A stretch of 33,144 bases of DNA. Origin: Anaerolineae bacterium. GTDB taxonomy: Bacteria > Chloroflexota > Anaerolineae > JAFGEY01. Below the pieces are notes generated by a model that ran no database searches, was not told the DNA's origin, and was given only the letters and a program-made list of their open reading frames with translations. A program made the position numbers and the translations under genes. Shown here piece by piece: positions 1-7,744 of the stretch (position 1 is the first letter of the stretch; each line of letters opens with the position of its first letter). The stretch covers positions 1 to 33,144 of the forward strand of contig JAFGIE010000029.1 of assembly GCA_016929775.1 (NCBI GenBank), in the 5' to 3' direction.

Positions 1-58
1 TCGCCCGGTCCGGACGCGCTCTGCCGCACCCGGTACGACCGAATCCAGAGAAAGACCC

Positions 59-87
59 TTGTCAGTGCGCGGAAAGTGTGGTAGAAT
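59..87 (+). promoter_or_regulatory. Sigma-70-type promoter of leuS leader
   Basis: The -35 box TTGTCA is at 59-64 and the -10 box TAGAAT at 82-87, with an exact 17-bp spacer. Transcription would start near position 94, about 20 nt before the leader-peptide start codon. Bases 1-58 upstream show nothing I can name. Confidence 0.8.
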
Positions 88-114
88 GGTGATGCATTGG
101 ACAGGAGTCACACG

Positions 115-213
115 ATGAAGGCACAGCACTGCGGCAGCCAACTGAGCGCGCTCCTTGGCGGCGAGCTCCTCGACGAGAGGGGCGGCATGCGCTTGGGAGG
201 GCGCCAGCAGTAG
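115..213 (+). CDS. Leucine-rich leader peptide (leuS attenuator)
   Basis: This 32-codon ORF starts with ATG at 115 and ends with TAG at 211-213. A Shine-Dalgarno AGGAG lies at 103-107, 7 nt before the ATG. It encodes six leucines (codons 10, 13, 14, 18, 19 and 27), including two Leu-Leu pairs at 151-156 and 166-171. It sits between a promoter and an intrinsic terminator, 27 nt before the terminator stem, and leuS follows. The layout matches ribosome-mediated transcription attenuation, where stalling at Leu codons reports low charged tRNA-Leu. The peptide itself probably has no other function. The promoter, SD, ORF and terminator are visible in the sequence; the regulatory role is inferred. 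Confidence 0.75.
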   Translation: MKAQHCGSQLSALLGGELLDERGGMRLGGRQQ

Positions 214-240
214 GCTCACGCAGTCAACATGGTCCACGAA

Positions 241-268
241 GGGCCTCCCCAAGCGGGAGGCCCTTTTT
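241..268 (+). terminator. Attenuator terminator upstream of leuS, with antiterminator alternative
   Basis: A perfect 9-bp stem (241-249 with 255-263, loop CAAGC) is followed by TTTTT at 264-268, a typical intrinsic terminator. CTTGGGAGG at 192-200, inside the leader ORF at codons 26-29, can pair with 244-253 with a single bulged C. That pairing consumes most of the 5' arm and loop of the terminator. A ribosome stalled on Leu codons 10-19 leaves 192-200 free; one at the stop codon (211-213) covers or crowds it. Readthrough would therefore be favoured by leucine starvation. Confidence 0.85.
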
Positions 269-449
269 GTTGTCGCGGCGCCCAGTAGTGGGGGCGGCGT
301 GACGTCGGCGCGACACGAAGGAAGGGAGGCACAGAAGTGGGGCTTGCGAGCGACAACCGGAGGGTGTGGACGAGCCAAGGGTGAGCGGGCAGAAGGGGAG
401 ATGGGCCTCCTCTCCTGTCCCGCCGGGGACACGAGGGAGGAGGGCGACG

Positions 450-2942
450 GTGAGCCAGGAAATGGGAACCGTGGGGTACGATCCGCAATCGATCGAGGCG
501 GCGTGGCAGGATCGCTGGGACGCGACGGCGATCTATGGCACGCCTGCAAAGCCAGGGGAGAGGTCGTTCTACTGCCTCGACTTTTTTCCGTACCCATCGG
601 GCGCGGGCCTGAGCGTAGGGCACGGGCGCAACTATGTGCCCACAGACGTGATCTCGCGTTACCATCGCATGTGGGGCGATGCCGTGCTGCATCCGATGGG
701 CTGGGATGCGTTTGGCCTACCGGCGGAGAACGAGGCGATCCGGCGAGGGATTCACCCGCGCGAGACGACGACGCGCTATGCCGCCAACTACCGACGGCAG
801 ATGACGCTGATGGGCTGCTCGTACGACTGGGGGCGCGAGATCAACTCCAGCCACGCGCGCTACTACCGGTGGACGCAGTGGTTCTTTGGCATGTTCTACC
901 GGCGCGGGTTGGCTTACCGGGCTGTAGGGCAGCAGTGGTGGTGCCCAACGTGCAAGACGGTCCTGGCGAACGAAGAGATCGAGAGCGGGGGGACCTGCTG
1001 GCGCTGCCACAGCAAGGTGACCAGGTCCGGTCTGGCGCAGTGGTACCTACGGATCACGGCGTATGCCGAGGAACTGCTGGACAGCCTGCAGACGCTGGAT
1101 TGGCCCGAACACGTGATCGCGATGCAGCGCAACTGGATCGGGCGCAGCGAAGGGGTCGAGTTTGAGATGGCGGTGGAGGGGGGCGATGCGGCGTTCACGG
1201 TCTATACCACGCGTCCCGACACCGTCTACGGCATGGCGTTTGCGGTGCTGGCGCCAGAGCACGCGCTGATCGACCGGATCACTGTTCCGGCGCGTCGCGA
1301 AAGCGTCGCCGCCTACTGCCAGGCAGCACTGCACCGCAGCGAGGTGGACCGGCAGCAGGCGGGGCGGGACGGCGTGTTCACGGGCGCATATGCGATCAAC
1401 CCGGTGAATGGCGTGCGTGTGCCGGTGTATGTGGCGGACTATGTGCTGATGGGCTATGGTGGCGGAGCGATCATGGCGGTCCCGGCGCACGACGAGCGAG
1501 ACTATGACTTTGCGGCGCGGACTGGCATCCCCGCGCCGGTGGCGATCGCGCCGCCCGGGTGGGACGGGTCTCCGCTGGATGCCGCCTACACTGGCCCAGG
1601 GATGATGGTGCACTCGGGACCCTGGGATGGCTTGCGGTCGGACGTGGCAAAGGAGCGCATCGCGGACTGGATGGCGGCGCGCGGGATCGGTCGCCGCGTG
1701 GTCAACTATCGCATGCGTGACTGGCTGATCTCGCGGCAGCGCTACTGGGGGGCGCCGATCCCGATCGTGTACTGCGATGCGTGCGGGACGGTGCCTGTGC
1801 CGGAGCACGATCTGCCCGTGCTGCTGCCGCACACGGAAGACTGGCAACCAGGCGAGGATGGGCGGTCACCGTTGGCTAACATCCCGGCGTTCGTGCAAGC
1901 CACGTGCCCACGGTGCGGTGGCCCTGCACGGCGCGAGACCGACACGATGGTGGGCTTTGCGTGCTCGAGCTGGTACTTTTGGCGCTTTGTCAGCCCGGAC
2001 TACCACGACGGTCCCTTTGACCCTGCTGCGCTGGCGCGCTGGGGGGTGCCCGATCTGTACGTCGGCGGGGCCGAGCACGCGGTGATGCACCTGCTGTACG
2101 CGCGCTTTTGGACCAAGGTGATGGCGGACGAGGGGCTGATCCCGTACCGCGAGCCCTTCCCGGTGCTGCGCAGCCAGGGGGTGATGCATGCACGCGACGC
2201 CGCGACAGGCGAGGCACGCCGCATGTCCAAGTCGGCGGGGAACGTCGTGACGCCGGACGAGGTGGCGGCGACGCACGGCGCCGATGCGCTGCGCATCTAC
2301 CTGCTGTTCATGGCGCCTTTCGAGAACAACACCCTCTGGGACGAAGAGGGGATCGTCGGCGCACGGCGCTTCCTGGACCGGACGTGGCGCGTGGTGAACG
2401 AGGTCGTCACGGCGGCGGAGGGTGTCTCACAGCGGGCGGATCGTGCGTTGCGGCGCGCGATGCACCGCACCGTGCGGCGCGTGACCGAGGATGTGGAGGC
2501 GTTCAAGTTCAACACGGCGGTCGCGGCGCTGATGGAGTGCCTGAACGCGCTGTCGGCACACGCAGTCGAGCACGGGATCACGGCGCAGCTGAGCGAGGCA
2601 TGCCGGACGTTCGTGCTGCTGCTGGCGCCCTTTGCGCCGTACATCGCCGAGGAGCTGTGGGCGCGCATGGGGGGCACGTACAGCGTGCACCAGCAGGCGT
2701 GGCCCACGTGGGACCAGGCGGCGATCGACAAACAGACCGTTACGCTGGTAGTACAGGTCGACGGACGGGTGCGCGACCGCCTGGAAGTGCCGGTGGGCAT
2801 CGGTGAAGGCGAGGCGCGGGAGCTGGCGATGCAGCGCGACGGCGTGCGCCGCCACATCGGCGCGGGCGGCGTGGAGCGCGTGATCTATGTCCCAGACCGG
2901 TTGGTGAACGTGGTGACGCGCTCGGCATCGGATGTGGGGTGA
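450..2942 (+). CDS. leuS: Leucyl-tRNA synthetase
   Basis: This cytosolic class I synthetase charges tRNA-Leu with leucine using ATP. The 830-residue product has normal LeuRS length. GTG at 450 is chosen as start because a strong GGAGGAGG lies 6 nt upstream; the ATG at 462 has only AGGA at 1 nt. Visible features are the N-terminal YPSGAG block with the HIGH-equivalent read as SVGH (residues 55-58), a zinc-binding-like CPTC...CWRC segment near residues 170-200, the CP1 editing signature TTRPDTVYG, and RMSKS at 591-595 for KMSKS. A DALRIYLLFMAPF segment and a C-terminal anticodon-binding region follow. The first His of HIGH and the first Lys of KMSKS are both substituted, though the family tolerates variation there. 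It is the first gene after the leucine attenuator. Confidence 0.95.
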   Translation: MSQEMGTVGYDPQSIEAAWQDRWDATAIYGTPAKPGERSFYCLDFFPYPSGAGLSVGHGRNYVPTDVISRYHRMWGDAVLHPMGWDAFGLPAENEAIRRGIHPRETTTRYAANYRRQMTLMGCSYDWGREINSSHARYYRWTQWFFGMFYRRGLAYRAVGQQWWCPTCKTVLANEEIESGGTCWRCHSKVTRSGLAQWYLRITAYAEELLDSLQTLDWPEHVIAMQRNWIGRSEGVEFEMAVEGGDAAFTVYTTRPDTVYGMAFAVLAPEHALIDRITVPARRESVAAYCQAALHRSEVDRQQAGRDGVFTGAYAINPVNGVRVPVYVADYVLMGYGGGAIMAVPAHDERDYDFAARTGIPAPVAIAPPGWDGSPLDAAYTGPGMMVHSGPWDGLRSDVAKERIADWMAARGIGRRVVNYRMRDWLISRQRYWGAPIPIVYCDACGTVPVPEHDLPVLLPHTEDWQPGEDGRSPLANIPAFVQATCPRCGGPARRETDTMVGFACSSWYFWRFVSPDYHDGPFDPAALARWGVPDLYVGGAEHAVMHLLYARFWTKVMADEGLIPYREPFPVLRSQGVMHARDAATGEARRMSKSAGNVVTPDEVAATHGADALRIYLLFMAPFENNTLWDEEGIVGARRFLDRTWRVVNEVVTAAEGVSQRADRALRRAMHRTVRRVTEDVEAFKFNTAVAALMECLNALSAHAVEHGITAQLSEACRTFVLLLAPFAPYIAEELWARMGGTYSVHQQAWPTWDQAAIDKQTVTLVVQVDGRVRDRLEVPVGIGEGEARELAMQRDGVRRHIGAGGVERVIYVPDRLVNVVTRSASDVG

Positions 2943-2978
2943 ACGCGGGGATCGTGGCGGATAGAGCGGAGGTGCGGG

Positions 2979-3815
2979 ATGAAGTGGCTCTCTGAGGAGC
3001 AGCTCGGGTATGTGCTTCAGTTCGAACATCTGGAAAAGACGCTCGAAGGGCTGCCGGGGCTCAGCGACGAGCACATCGCGGCGCTGTATGGCCTTGATGG
3101 GGAGGCGTACCGGGCAGTCCGCGACCGCCCGGCGGCGCGCGCACGCCAGGCAGCCGAGGAACTGGTGGCAGACCCGACGATAGCGGCGTGCGTAGACCGC
3201 CTGCCCTTTCTGGCCGGGGAGACGGTGGTCGGGCTGGGGGACAGCATCACCGACGACGATCAGTCGTGGCTCGAGATACTGCGCCACATGCTGCACCTCC
3301 GCCGCGCGCAGGATCGGATCCGGGTCGTCAACGCGGGCGTATCGGGGGACACCACGGCGCACATGATCACGCGCTTCCTGGACGTGGTGGTCGAGCGACC
3401 CGACTGGATCCTGTGTCTACCGGGGACGAACGACGCGCGTCTGCATGGTCGAGCGCCGAGCAAGGTCCTGGTCAGCGCCGAGGAAACGGCGCGCAACCTC
3501 GCGATGCTGCGGCACTATGGGGCATCCCAGACCGAGGCGCGCTGGGTGTGGATCACGCCAGCCTGGGTGATCGAGGCGCAGATCGAGCGGCACTGGTTCC
3601 TGAGTGGCTTTGAGATGCGCTGGCGGAACCGCGACCTGTCCGCGATCGCAGCGTGCGTGCGGCAGCAGCCGGACCCGGTGATCGACCTGCAGGCAGTATT
3701 CGGACTGCCGCCGGACCCTGAGCTGCTGCTGGACGACGGCTTGCATCCCTCGCTGGCAGGGCAGAAAGCCATCGTCTCGACGTTGGTCGAGACGATGGCT
3801 CGTATGGAGTGGTGA
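2979..3815 (+). CDS. SGNH/GDSL-family hydrolase
   Basis: This 278-residue protein is a predicted serine esterase or lipase of the SGNH fold; its substrate cannot be read from the sequence. Block I GDSIT holds the candidate nucleophile Ser89. NAGVSGDT (118-125) supplies the block II glycine, GTND (149-152) supplies Asn151, and DDGLHPS supplies Asp253 and His256. About 80 residues precede block I, a charged helical-looking extension not seen in minimal SGNH proteins. There is no signal peptide, so it is probably cytoplasmic. Start ATG 2979 has GGAGG 6 nt upstream. It lies 36 nt after leuS on the same strand and may be co-transcribed, with no obvious functional link. Confidence 0.85.
   Translation: MKWLSEEQLGYVLQFEHLEKTLEGLPGLSDEHIAALYGLDGEAYRAVRDRPAARARQAAEELVADPTIAACVDRLPFLAGETVVGLGDSITDDDQSWLEILRHMLHLRRAQDRIRVVNAGVSGDTTAHMITRFLDVVVERPDWILCLPGTNDARLHGRAPSKVLVSAEETARNLAMLRHYGASQTEARWVWITPAWVIEAQIERHWFLSGFEMRWRNRDLSAIAACVRQQPDPVIDLQAVFGLPPDPELLLDDGLHPSLAGQKAIVSTLVETMARMEW
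3767..3800. terminator. Perfect 14-bp inverted repeat at convergent gene end
   Basis: Bases 3767-3780 and 3787-3800 are perfect complements separated by a 6-nt loop. The hairpin lies inside the last codons of the SGNH gene and 37 bp from the end of the convergent DUF4097 gene. There is no T-tract, so it is not a canonical intrinsic terminator. It may block readthrough or protect a 3' end. Confidence 0.45.
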
Positions 3816-3836
3816 GGCGCGCCCTCGATGGGCTGC

Positions 3837-4937
3837 CTAGCCCTTGAGGAGCTGCAGCGCCTCGTCTACGCTGATCTCGCCACGCTCCACCATGCCGAGG
3901 ATCTCAGCCTGGGATGGCTTGGGGGCGGAGGGCGCCGGAGGTGGTTCCTCCGTGACCTTGACCTCGACAGGTTCGGCGGGTGTTGGCGGCGCCGGAGGCG
4001 CAGGCGCCACGGGTGGTACGGGCGGGACAGGTGGTACGGGCGGGACAGGTGGTACGGGCGGGACAGGCGGTACGGGCGGGACAGGCGGTACGGGCGGCGT
4101 AGGCGCCTTGGCGACGAAGGGTTCGTCGGCTGTTGCCGCAGCGCCCGCATAGGCGCTGATGTGGAGCTTGCCGTTGACCGTGTCGAACCGGATTCTGCCG
4201 GTTGGCCCATCGCCCGTGCCGACGGCGCCGGTCCAGTTGCCAAAGCTGTGCTCAACAGAGTGGGCGGGGACCTTGCAGTCGACCGACACGTTGACCCCGT
4301 GGGCCTCGATGTGGGCGCGAAAGCCCTCCTGCACCGCGAGATGGCAGCTGCCGTTCACGGTATGGAAGACATAGTCGCCCTCAGGATCGAGCGTGCTCGC
4401 GACCGAGATGTCGCCGTTGACGGTGTCGGCGTGTAGCCCGTGGAGGGCGCTGCTCTCGACCTGCATCTGCCCGTTGACGGTGCTCAGCTTGGCAGTGCCG
4501 CTCAGGTCGGTGGCATGGAGCGAGCCGTTGACGGTCTCGGCTTTGGTCTTGCCGGCGATTCCGCGCAGTTGGGCTGCGCCATCCACGTTGTTGATCTTGA
4601 CGGCGCCGTGCACGCCGGAGGCGCTGATCGGGCCACTCACGTTCTTGAGCTTGAGGTCGCTGGCGACCGGGACGTGGACGGTATAGTCCACGACGGGCGT
4701 GTTGCCCTTGAACAGCCAATCCAACCAGTCGAGTACGCCGCGCTCGTACTTGGTGCGGACCAGGACCCGCCGCTCTTCCTGCACGATCTCGATGTCGGGT
4801 TCGCCCTGGCGGGTGACGGCGACGACCTCGGTGGTCGGCTTGTCCCAACCCTCCACGGTGATCATGCCGCGGACGTTCTCCACCACCAGGTCGCAGCCCT
4901 GGGGCGTCTCAAAGGTCTCTGTGATCTGGTCTCCCAT
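3837..4937 (-). CDS. DUF4097-family protein with proline-rich linker and C-terminal YvlB/LiaX-like motif
   Basis: The product has 366 residues. Roughly residues 1-255 form a DUF4097-like beta-rich domain with recurring TVNG steps (ETVNGSL, STVNGQM, DTVNGDI, HTVNGS, DTVNGKL), as in a repeated beta-helix. Next comes a Pro-rich linker (about 275-335) made of VPP units, and last a 20-residue helical motif, ILGMVERGEISVDEALQLL. No signal peptide or membrane segment is visible. DUF4097 proteins of the YvlB/LiaX type are linked to envelope stress in Firmicutes; that function is family knowledge, not shown here. The start at 4937 has GGAG 8 nt upstream and lies 12 bp after the preceding gene, so this is the last gene of the DUF2089 operon. 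Confidence 0.8.
   Translation of the reverse strand: MGDQITETFETPQGCDLVVENVRGMITVEGWDKPTTEVVAVTRQGEPDIEIVQEERRVLVRTKYERGVLDWLDWLFKGNTPVVDYTVHVPVASDLKLKNVSGPISASGVHGAVKINNVDGAAQLRGIAGKTKAETVNGSLHATDLSGTAKLSTVNGQMQVESSALHGLHADTVNGDISVASTLDPEGDYVFHTVNGSCHLAVQEGFRAHIEAHGVNVSVDCKVPAHSVEHSFGNWTGAVGTGDGPTGRIRFDTVNGKLHISAYAGAAATADEPFVAKAPTPPVPPVPPVPPVPPVPPVPPVPPVPPVPPVAPAPPAPPTPAEPVEVKVTEEPPPAPSAPKPSQAEILGMVERGEISVDEALQLLKG
4012..4101. repeat. Five tandem 18-bp units encoding the Pro-Val-Pro linker
   Basis: Five consecutive 18-bp units (plus-strand form GGTGGTACGGGCGGGACA, units 4-5 slightly diverged) lie within the DUF4097 gene. On the minus strand each unit encodes six residues of the VPPVPP type. 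Near-identity at DNA level suggests recent slippage-driven expansion, so length may vary between strains. Confidence 0.9.
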
Positions 4938-4949
4938 TTCGCATGCTCC

Positions 4950-5324
4950 CTATTCTACGAAGACCTGGACTTTCTCGCCCCCCTCTTCGTCTTCGATGTC
5001 GACGATCTTGCCCGTGGCGCCGTCGCGGATCGCCGCGATCAGCTCTTCCCAGTCGAGCTCGTCGGTCTGGGGGGTGAACCGTGCGCCCAGCTTGGCTGCC
5101 GCCTGGATCAGGCTGAAGGGCAGGTTGACGTTGACGCGCGTCCGCCCAGTGGCGACGTCGGTCACGCGCACCCGGACCCACCGAGGCGCCGCTGGGGATC
5201 CCCTCTCCGCCTGTGGCGCCCCCGAGCGGGAGCTCCGCAGCGCGTTGAGGAGTTTCACGCCATCCTGGGCCGAGATCTTGCCCTCGCTCACCATTTGCAG
5301 GATACGCGCTCTTTCTTCGCTCAT
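4950..5324 (-). CDS. Small YvlB/LiaX N-domain-like protein
   Basis: This 124-residue acidic protein starts with a helical motif, ILQMVSEGKISAQDGVKLL (residues 8-26). The same motif ends both neighbouring proteins, and the N-terminal domain of YvlB/LiaX proteins resembles it. After a flexible Ser/Pro/Arg stretch (30-48), residues 49-80 form a beta segment (VRVRVTDVATGRTRVNVNLP) followed by a helix. The C-terminus is acidic (DIEDEEGGEKVQVFVE). There is no signal peptide or transmembrane segment. ATG 5324 has GAGGAG 8 nt upstream. It is the middle gene of the three-gene operon; a regulatory or scaffold partner of the DUF4097 protein is plausible but inferred. Confidence 0.75.
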   Translation of the reverse strand: MSEERARILQMVSEGKISAQDGVKLLNALRSSRSGAPQAERGSPAAPRWVRVRVTDVATGRTRVNVNLPFSLIQAAAKLGARFTPQTDELDWEELIAAIRDGATGKIVDIEDEEGGEKVQVFVE

Positions 5325-5419
5325 CTGTCACTCTCCTCATCGCGAGTGCGCAGTGCCGTGGAGGGGCGGCACCTCTGCCTCGCTCCGCCAGTCCTGCGCG
5401 TTTGCACACACCGGGCGCT

Positions 5420-5794
5420 CTAGTCGCCCTGCAGCAGTTGGATGGCCTCTTCGGATGAGATGTCGCCTGCAGCCAGCTGCTCGAGAATGGCTTGGCGCTC
5501 TTCTGGCGACACCTCGCTCTTGCTCTCATTGACCTCGTACCCCAGTCCGCGGATCACATCGTTCAGGCGCGAGCGCACCGTCGGGTAGGACATGCCCAGC
5601 TCTTCCTGGACGCGCGTCATCTTGCCCTCACAGCGAATGAACGTCTCGACGAACGCCATCTGCTCGGGCGTGAGCTGGTAAAAGCGTCCCAGGGTAAAGT
5701 GTCCTTCGAGCGTCGAATCACACGTCCGGCAGTAGAGGCGCGTTACGCTGAGCGTCTCACCACATACCGGACACGTTCCGATCACAGGGTACAT
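5420..5794 (-). CDS. DUF2089 family zinc-ribbon/HTH protein
   Basis: The 124-residue product begins with a four-Cys zinc ribbon (CPVC at about residues 7-10, CRTC at 23-26). A helix-turn-helix-like segment with LTPEQMAFVETFIRC and LGMSYPTVRSRLND follows, typical of DUF2089 proteins and likely DNA-binding. Its C-terminus carries the motif ILEQLAAGDISSEEAIQLLQ shared with both downstream genes. ATG 5794 is chosen over the upstream in-frame start at 5833 because AGGAGG lies 5 nt before it and the promoter starts RNA near 5841. First gene of the operon; it could be a local transcription regulator, possibly autoregulatory. The 95-bp gap to the next gene (5325-5419) holds only a 6-bp inverted repeat at 5353-5372. 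Confidence 0.85.
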   Translation of the reverse strand: MYPVIGTCPVCGETLSVTRLYCRTCDSTLEGHFTLGRFYQLTPEQMAFVETFIRCEGKMTRVQEELGMSYPTVRSRLNDVIRGLGYEVNESKSEVSPEERQAILEQLAAGDISSEEAIQLLQGD

Positions 5795-5847
5795 CAGTGC
5801 CTCCTGTACAGCTTTCGAAAACCAGCGTCCCACCGCTTCTGGCCAAG

Positions 5848-5876
5848 ATTATATCACACTACCTTTCATTTGTCAA
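5848..5876 (-). promoter_or_regulatory. Consensus promoter of DUF2089 operon
   Basis: On the minus strand a perfect TTGACA (5871-5876) and perfect TATAAT (5848-5853) are separated by 17 bp. It is the strongest promoter match in the window. RNA would start near 5841, leaving a 5' leader of about 46 nt. Confidence 0.92.
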
Positions 5877-5979
5877 TCATCTGTTTTGAAATATTGATGA
5901 GAGAGTGAAGAATTCTGGAGGGACAGGATGACAGGCATGCCCCGCCTTGGCAGCGAGCGCGCGCTGTGCGCGCGGGTGC

Positions 5980-6008
5980 TTGACAACGCATGTCGCTTGC
6001 CCTATACT
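5980..6008 (+). promoter_or_regulatory. Promoter of SDR-S49-DUF4350 operon
   Basis: TTGACA (5980-5985) and TATACT (6003-6008) are separated by 17 bp, with RNA starting near 6015. Just upstream, GCGCGC-TGT-GCGCGC (5959-5973) is a palindrome that might be an operator, though it is low in complexity. The divergent DUF2089 promoter is about 100 bp away, so the two operons share one control region. Confidence 0.88.
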
Positions 6009-6046
6009 GCTGCATAGAGGACGAGCGCACGCAGAGGAGGCAGGGG

Positions 6047-6817
6047 ATGGTACTGGATAGGTTCTCGCTGGAGGGCATGGTCGGGATCGTCACCGGCGGC
6101 GGGCAGGGACTGGGCAAGGTGTTCTGCCGCGCGTTCGCTGAGGCAGGCGCAGACGTGGTCGTCGCCGAGATCAACGCGCAAACGGGACCGGCAACCGCGC
6201 AGGAGGTCGAGGCGCTGGGACGCCGCGCGCTCTATCTCCAGACCGACGTGCGCTCGCGGACCAGTGTGGAAGCGATGGTCGAGCAGGCGGTCGCCGCGTT
6301 CGGCAAGGTCGATTTCCTCATGAACAATGCCGGCATCACCAAGTGGTGCGAGGCGGAGCACGTGTCGCGAGAGGACTGGTTGGACGTGATCGACGTCAAC
6401 CTGAACGGGCTCTTTTACTGCTGCCAGGCTGTCGCCGCACACATGATCCCGCGGCGCAGTGGGCGGATCATCAACATTGCCTCCATGTCCGGCTTGATCG
6501 CCAACCGTCCGCAGCCACAAGCCTCGTACAATGCCACCAAGGCGGCAGTCATCCACCTGACCAAGTCCCTGGCGGCAGAGTGGGCGCCGCACAACATCCG
6601 GGTCAACGCGATCGCGCCCGGTTACATGGATACGCCGATGGCCCGCCCCTTCTTTGACGATCCGGCGTATGGCGGGGTGTGGATCGACGCCATCCCGATG
6701 GGGCGACCGGGCAGGCCCGAGGAGTTGGCGCCCGTGGCGGTCCTGCTCGCGTCCGAGGCATCGAGCTATATGACGGGCGCTACCGTCGTCGTCGATGGGG
6801 GCTACACGGTCTGGTAG
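6047..6817 (+). CDS. SDR-family NAD(P)-dependent oxidoreductase
   Basis: This 256-residue classical short-chain dehydrogenase/reductase is a cytosolic enzyme oxidising or reducing an alcohol/ketone with NAD(P). The cofactor motif TGGGQGLG is at residues 16-23, NNAG at 93-96, catalytic Ser146 in IASMSG, and the YNATK motif gives Tyr161 and Lys165. The C-terminal VNAIAPGYMDTPM and GATVVVDGGY segments are also typical. Acidic Glu41 after the second beta strand leans toward NAD over NADP, but that is tentative. ATG 6047 has AGGAGG 6 nt upstream and lies downstream of the mapped promoter, excluding the in-frame start at 5990. The substrate is unknown (sugar or polyol dehydrogenases are the usual relatives). 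Confidence 0.92.
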   Translation: MVLDRFSLEGMVGIVTGGGQGLGKVFCRAFAEAGADVVVAEINAQTGPATAQEVEALGRRALYLQTDVRSRTSVEAMVEQAVAAFGKVDFLMNNAGITKWCEAEHVSREDWLDVIDVNLNGLFYCCQAVAAHMIPRRSGRIINIASMSGLIANRPQPQASYNATKAAVIHLTKSLAAEWAPHNIRVNAIAPGYMDTPMARPFFDDPAYGGVWIDAIPMGRPGRPEELAPVAVLLASEASSYMTGATVVVDGGYTVW

Positions 6818-6863
6818 GACCCACCCCGCTCCTCGCAGCGGGCCCCGGGGAAGGATGGAAGAC

Positions 6864-7742
6864 ATGAACGCAGATGGGCTATCTCGTCTCGTGCGGCGTC
6901 TGGTCTACGTGGTCGCATGGGGCGTGACGCCGCTGGTGATCGGCCTGATCGTCGCCCTGGCGGTCTTTCCCGTACCCAGGGTCGGCGTGGTCCGCTTCGA
7001 GGGCGTGATCTGGGCGGGTAGCATCGGCTACCTGGGCGACATGCTCGATGCCGTCGCCGCGGACCGCTCGATCCGCGCCATCGTGCTCGAGATCGACAGC
7101 CCCGGCGGTGACGTGACCGCCACCGAGGAACTCTATTTCCGGCTGCTCCAGCTGCGGGCGCAGAAACCCCTGGTTGTCACGGTGGACTATATGGCGGCGA
7201 GCGGCGCGTACTATCTTGCTGCCGCCGCCGACTGGATCTATGCCAAGCCGACGTCCCTGGTCGGCAACGTGGGCGTGATTAGCTTCCTGCCCTCCCTCGA
7301 CGAGCAGCGGATCGCGGATGAGGATTTCGTGTCGACTGGCCCGTTCAAGTTCTCGGGGGGGAGCCGTGGGGACTATATGCGACAGATCGAGCTCGCCAAG
7401 CTGGGTTTCCTGGAAGCGGTGTACGTGCAGCGGGACGACCGGCTGCAGATCGACCGAGATGGGTTGGCTGGTGGTGAGATCTATATGGGCGTACAGGCCC
7501 TCGAGCTGGGGCTGGTCGACGCATTGGGGGCAAACAGCGAGGCAGTGACGGCAGCTGCCGACATGGCTGGGCTGCGCACGTTCCGGGTGGTGGACGTGAA
7601 CTGGGAGGTCCACGGGGAGGTGATGCAGGACGAGGCATGGGCGTCGCGCGCGTCCTCGACATCGGTCCTGGCAGCCCGGGACCCAGGCTGGCGAGAGCGG
7701 CTCTACTACCTGTACGTCGAGCCGCAGAAGAGGAGGCAGTGA
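6864..7742 (+). CDS. S49-family (SppA-like) membrane serine protease
   Basis: The 292-residue protein has one N-terminal membrane segment (about residues 14-36) and a ClpP/crotonase-like S49 fold. LEIDSPGGDV (75-84) forms the oxyanion region, AASGAYY carries the likely nucleophile Ser113, and GPFKFSGG supplies the likely general base Lys163, giving the Ser-Lys dyad of signal peptide peptidase SppA. It is expected to cleave membrane-embedded or residual signal peptides on the outer face of the membrane. ATG 6864 is preferred because AAGGA lies 8 nt upstream; the ATG at 6855 would overlap that site. It is 46 nt after the SDR gene, and its stop is followed within 3 nt by the next start, so the pair is probably translationally linked. 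Confidence 0.88.
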   Translation: MNADGLSRLVRRLVYVVAWGVTPLVIGLIVALAVFPVPRVGVVRFEGVIWAGSIGYLGDMLDAVAADRSIRAIVLEIDSPGGDVTATEELYFRLLQLRAQKPLVVTVDYMAASGAYYLAAAADWIYAKPTSLVGNVGVISFLPSLDEQRIADEDFVSTGPFKFSGGSRGDYMRQIELAKLGFLEAVYVQRDDRLQIDRDGLAGGEIYMGVQALELGLVDALGANSEAVTAAADMAGLRTFRVVDVNWEVHGEVMQDEAWASRASSTSVLAARDPGWRERLYYLYVEPQKRRQ

Positions 7743-7744
7743 CC

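Noticed and set aside
220..270. T-box in the leuS leader (TGGTCCACG before the terminator resembles the UGGN bulge)
   Set aside because: The canonical AGGGTGGNACCGCG is missing, the leader from start site to terminator is only about 145 nt, and a full peptide attenuator with pairing explains the region better.
155..1165. Long plus-strand frame overlapping the leuS leader and start
   Set aside because: It is out of frame with leuS, would cover the terminator and has the composition of a GC-rich shadow frame.
4012..4101. CRISPR-like array
   Set aside because: Units are directly adjacent with no spacers and lie in a coding frame as a Pro-rich linker.
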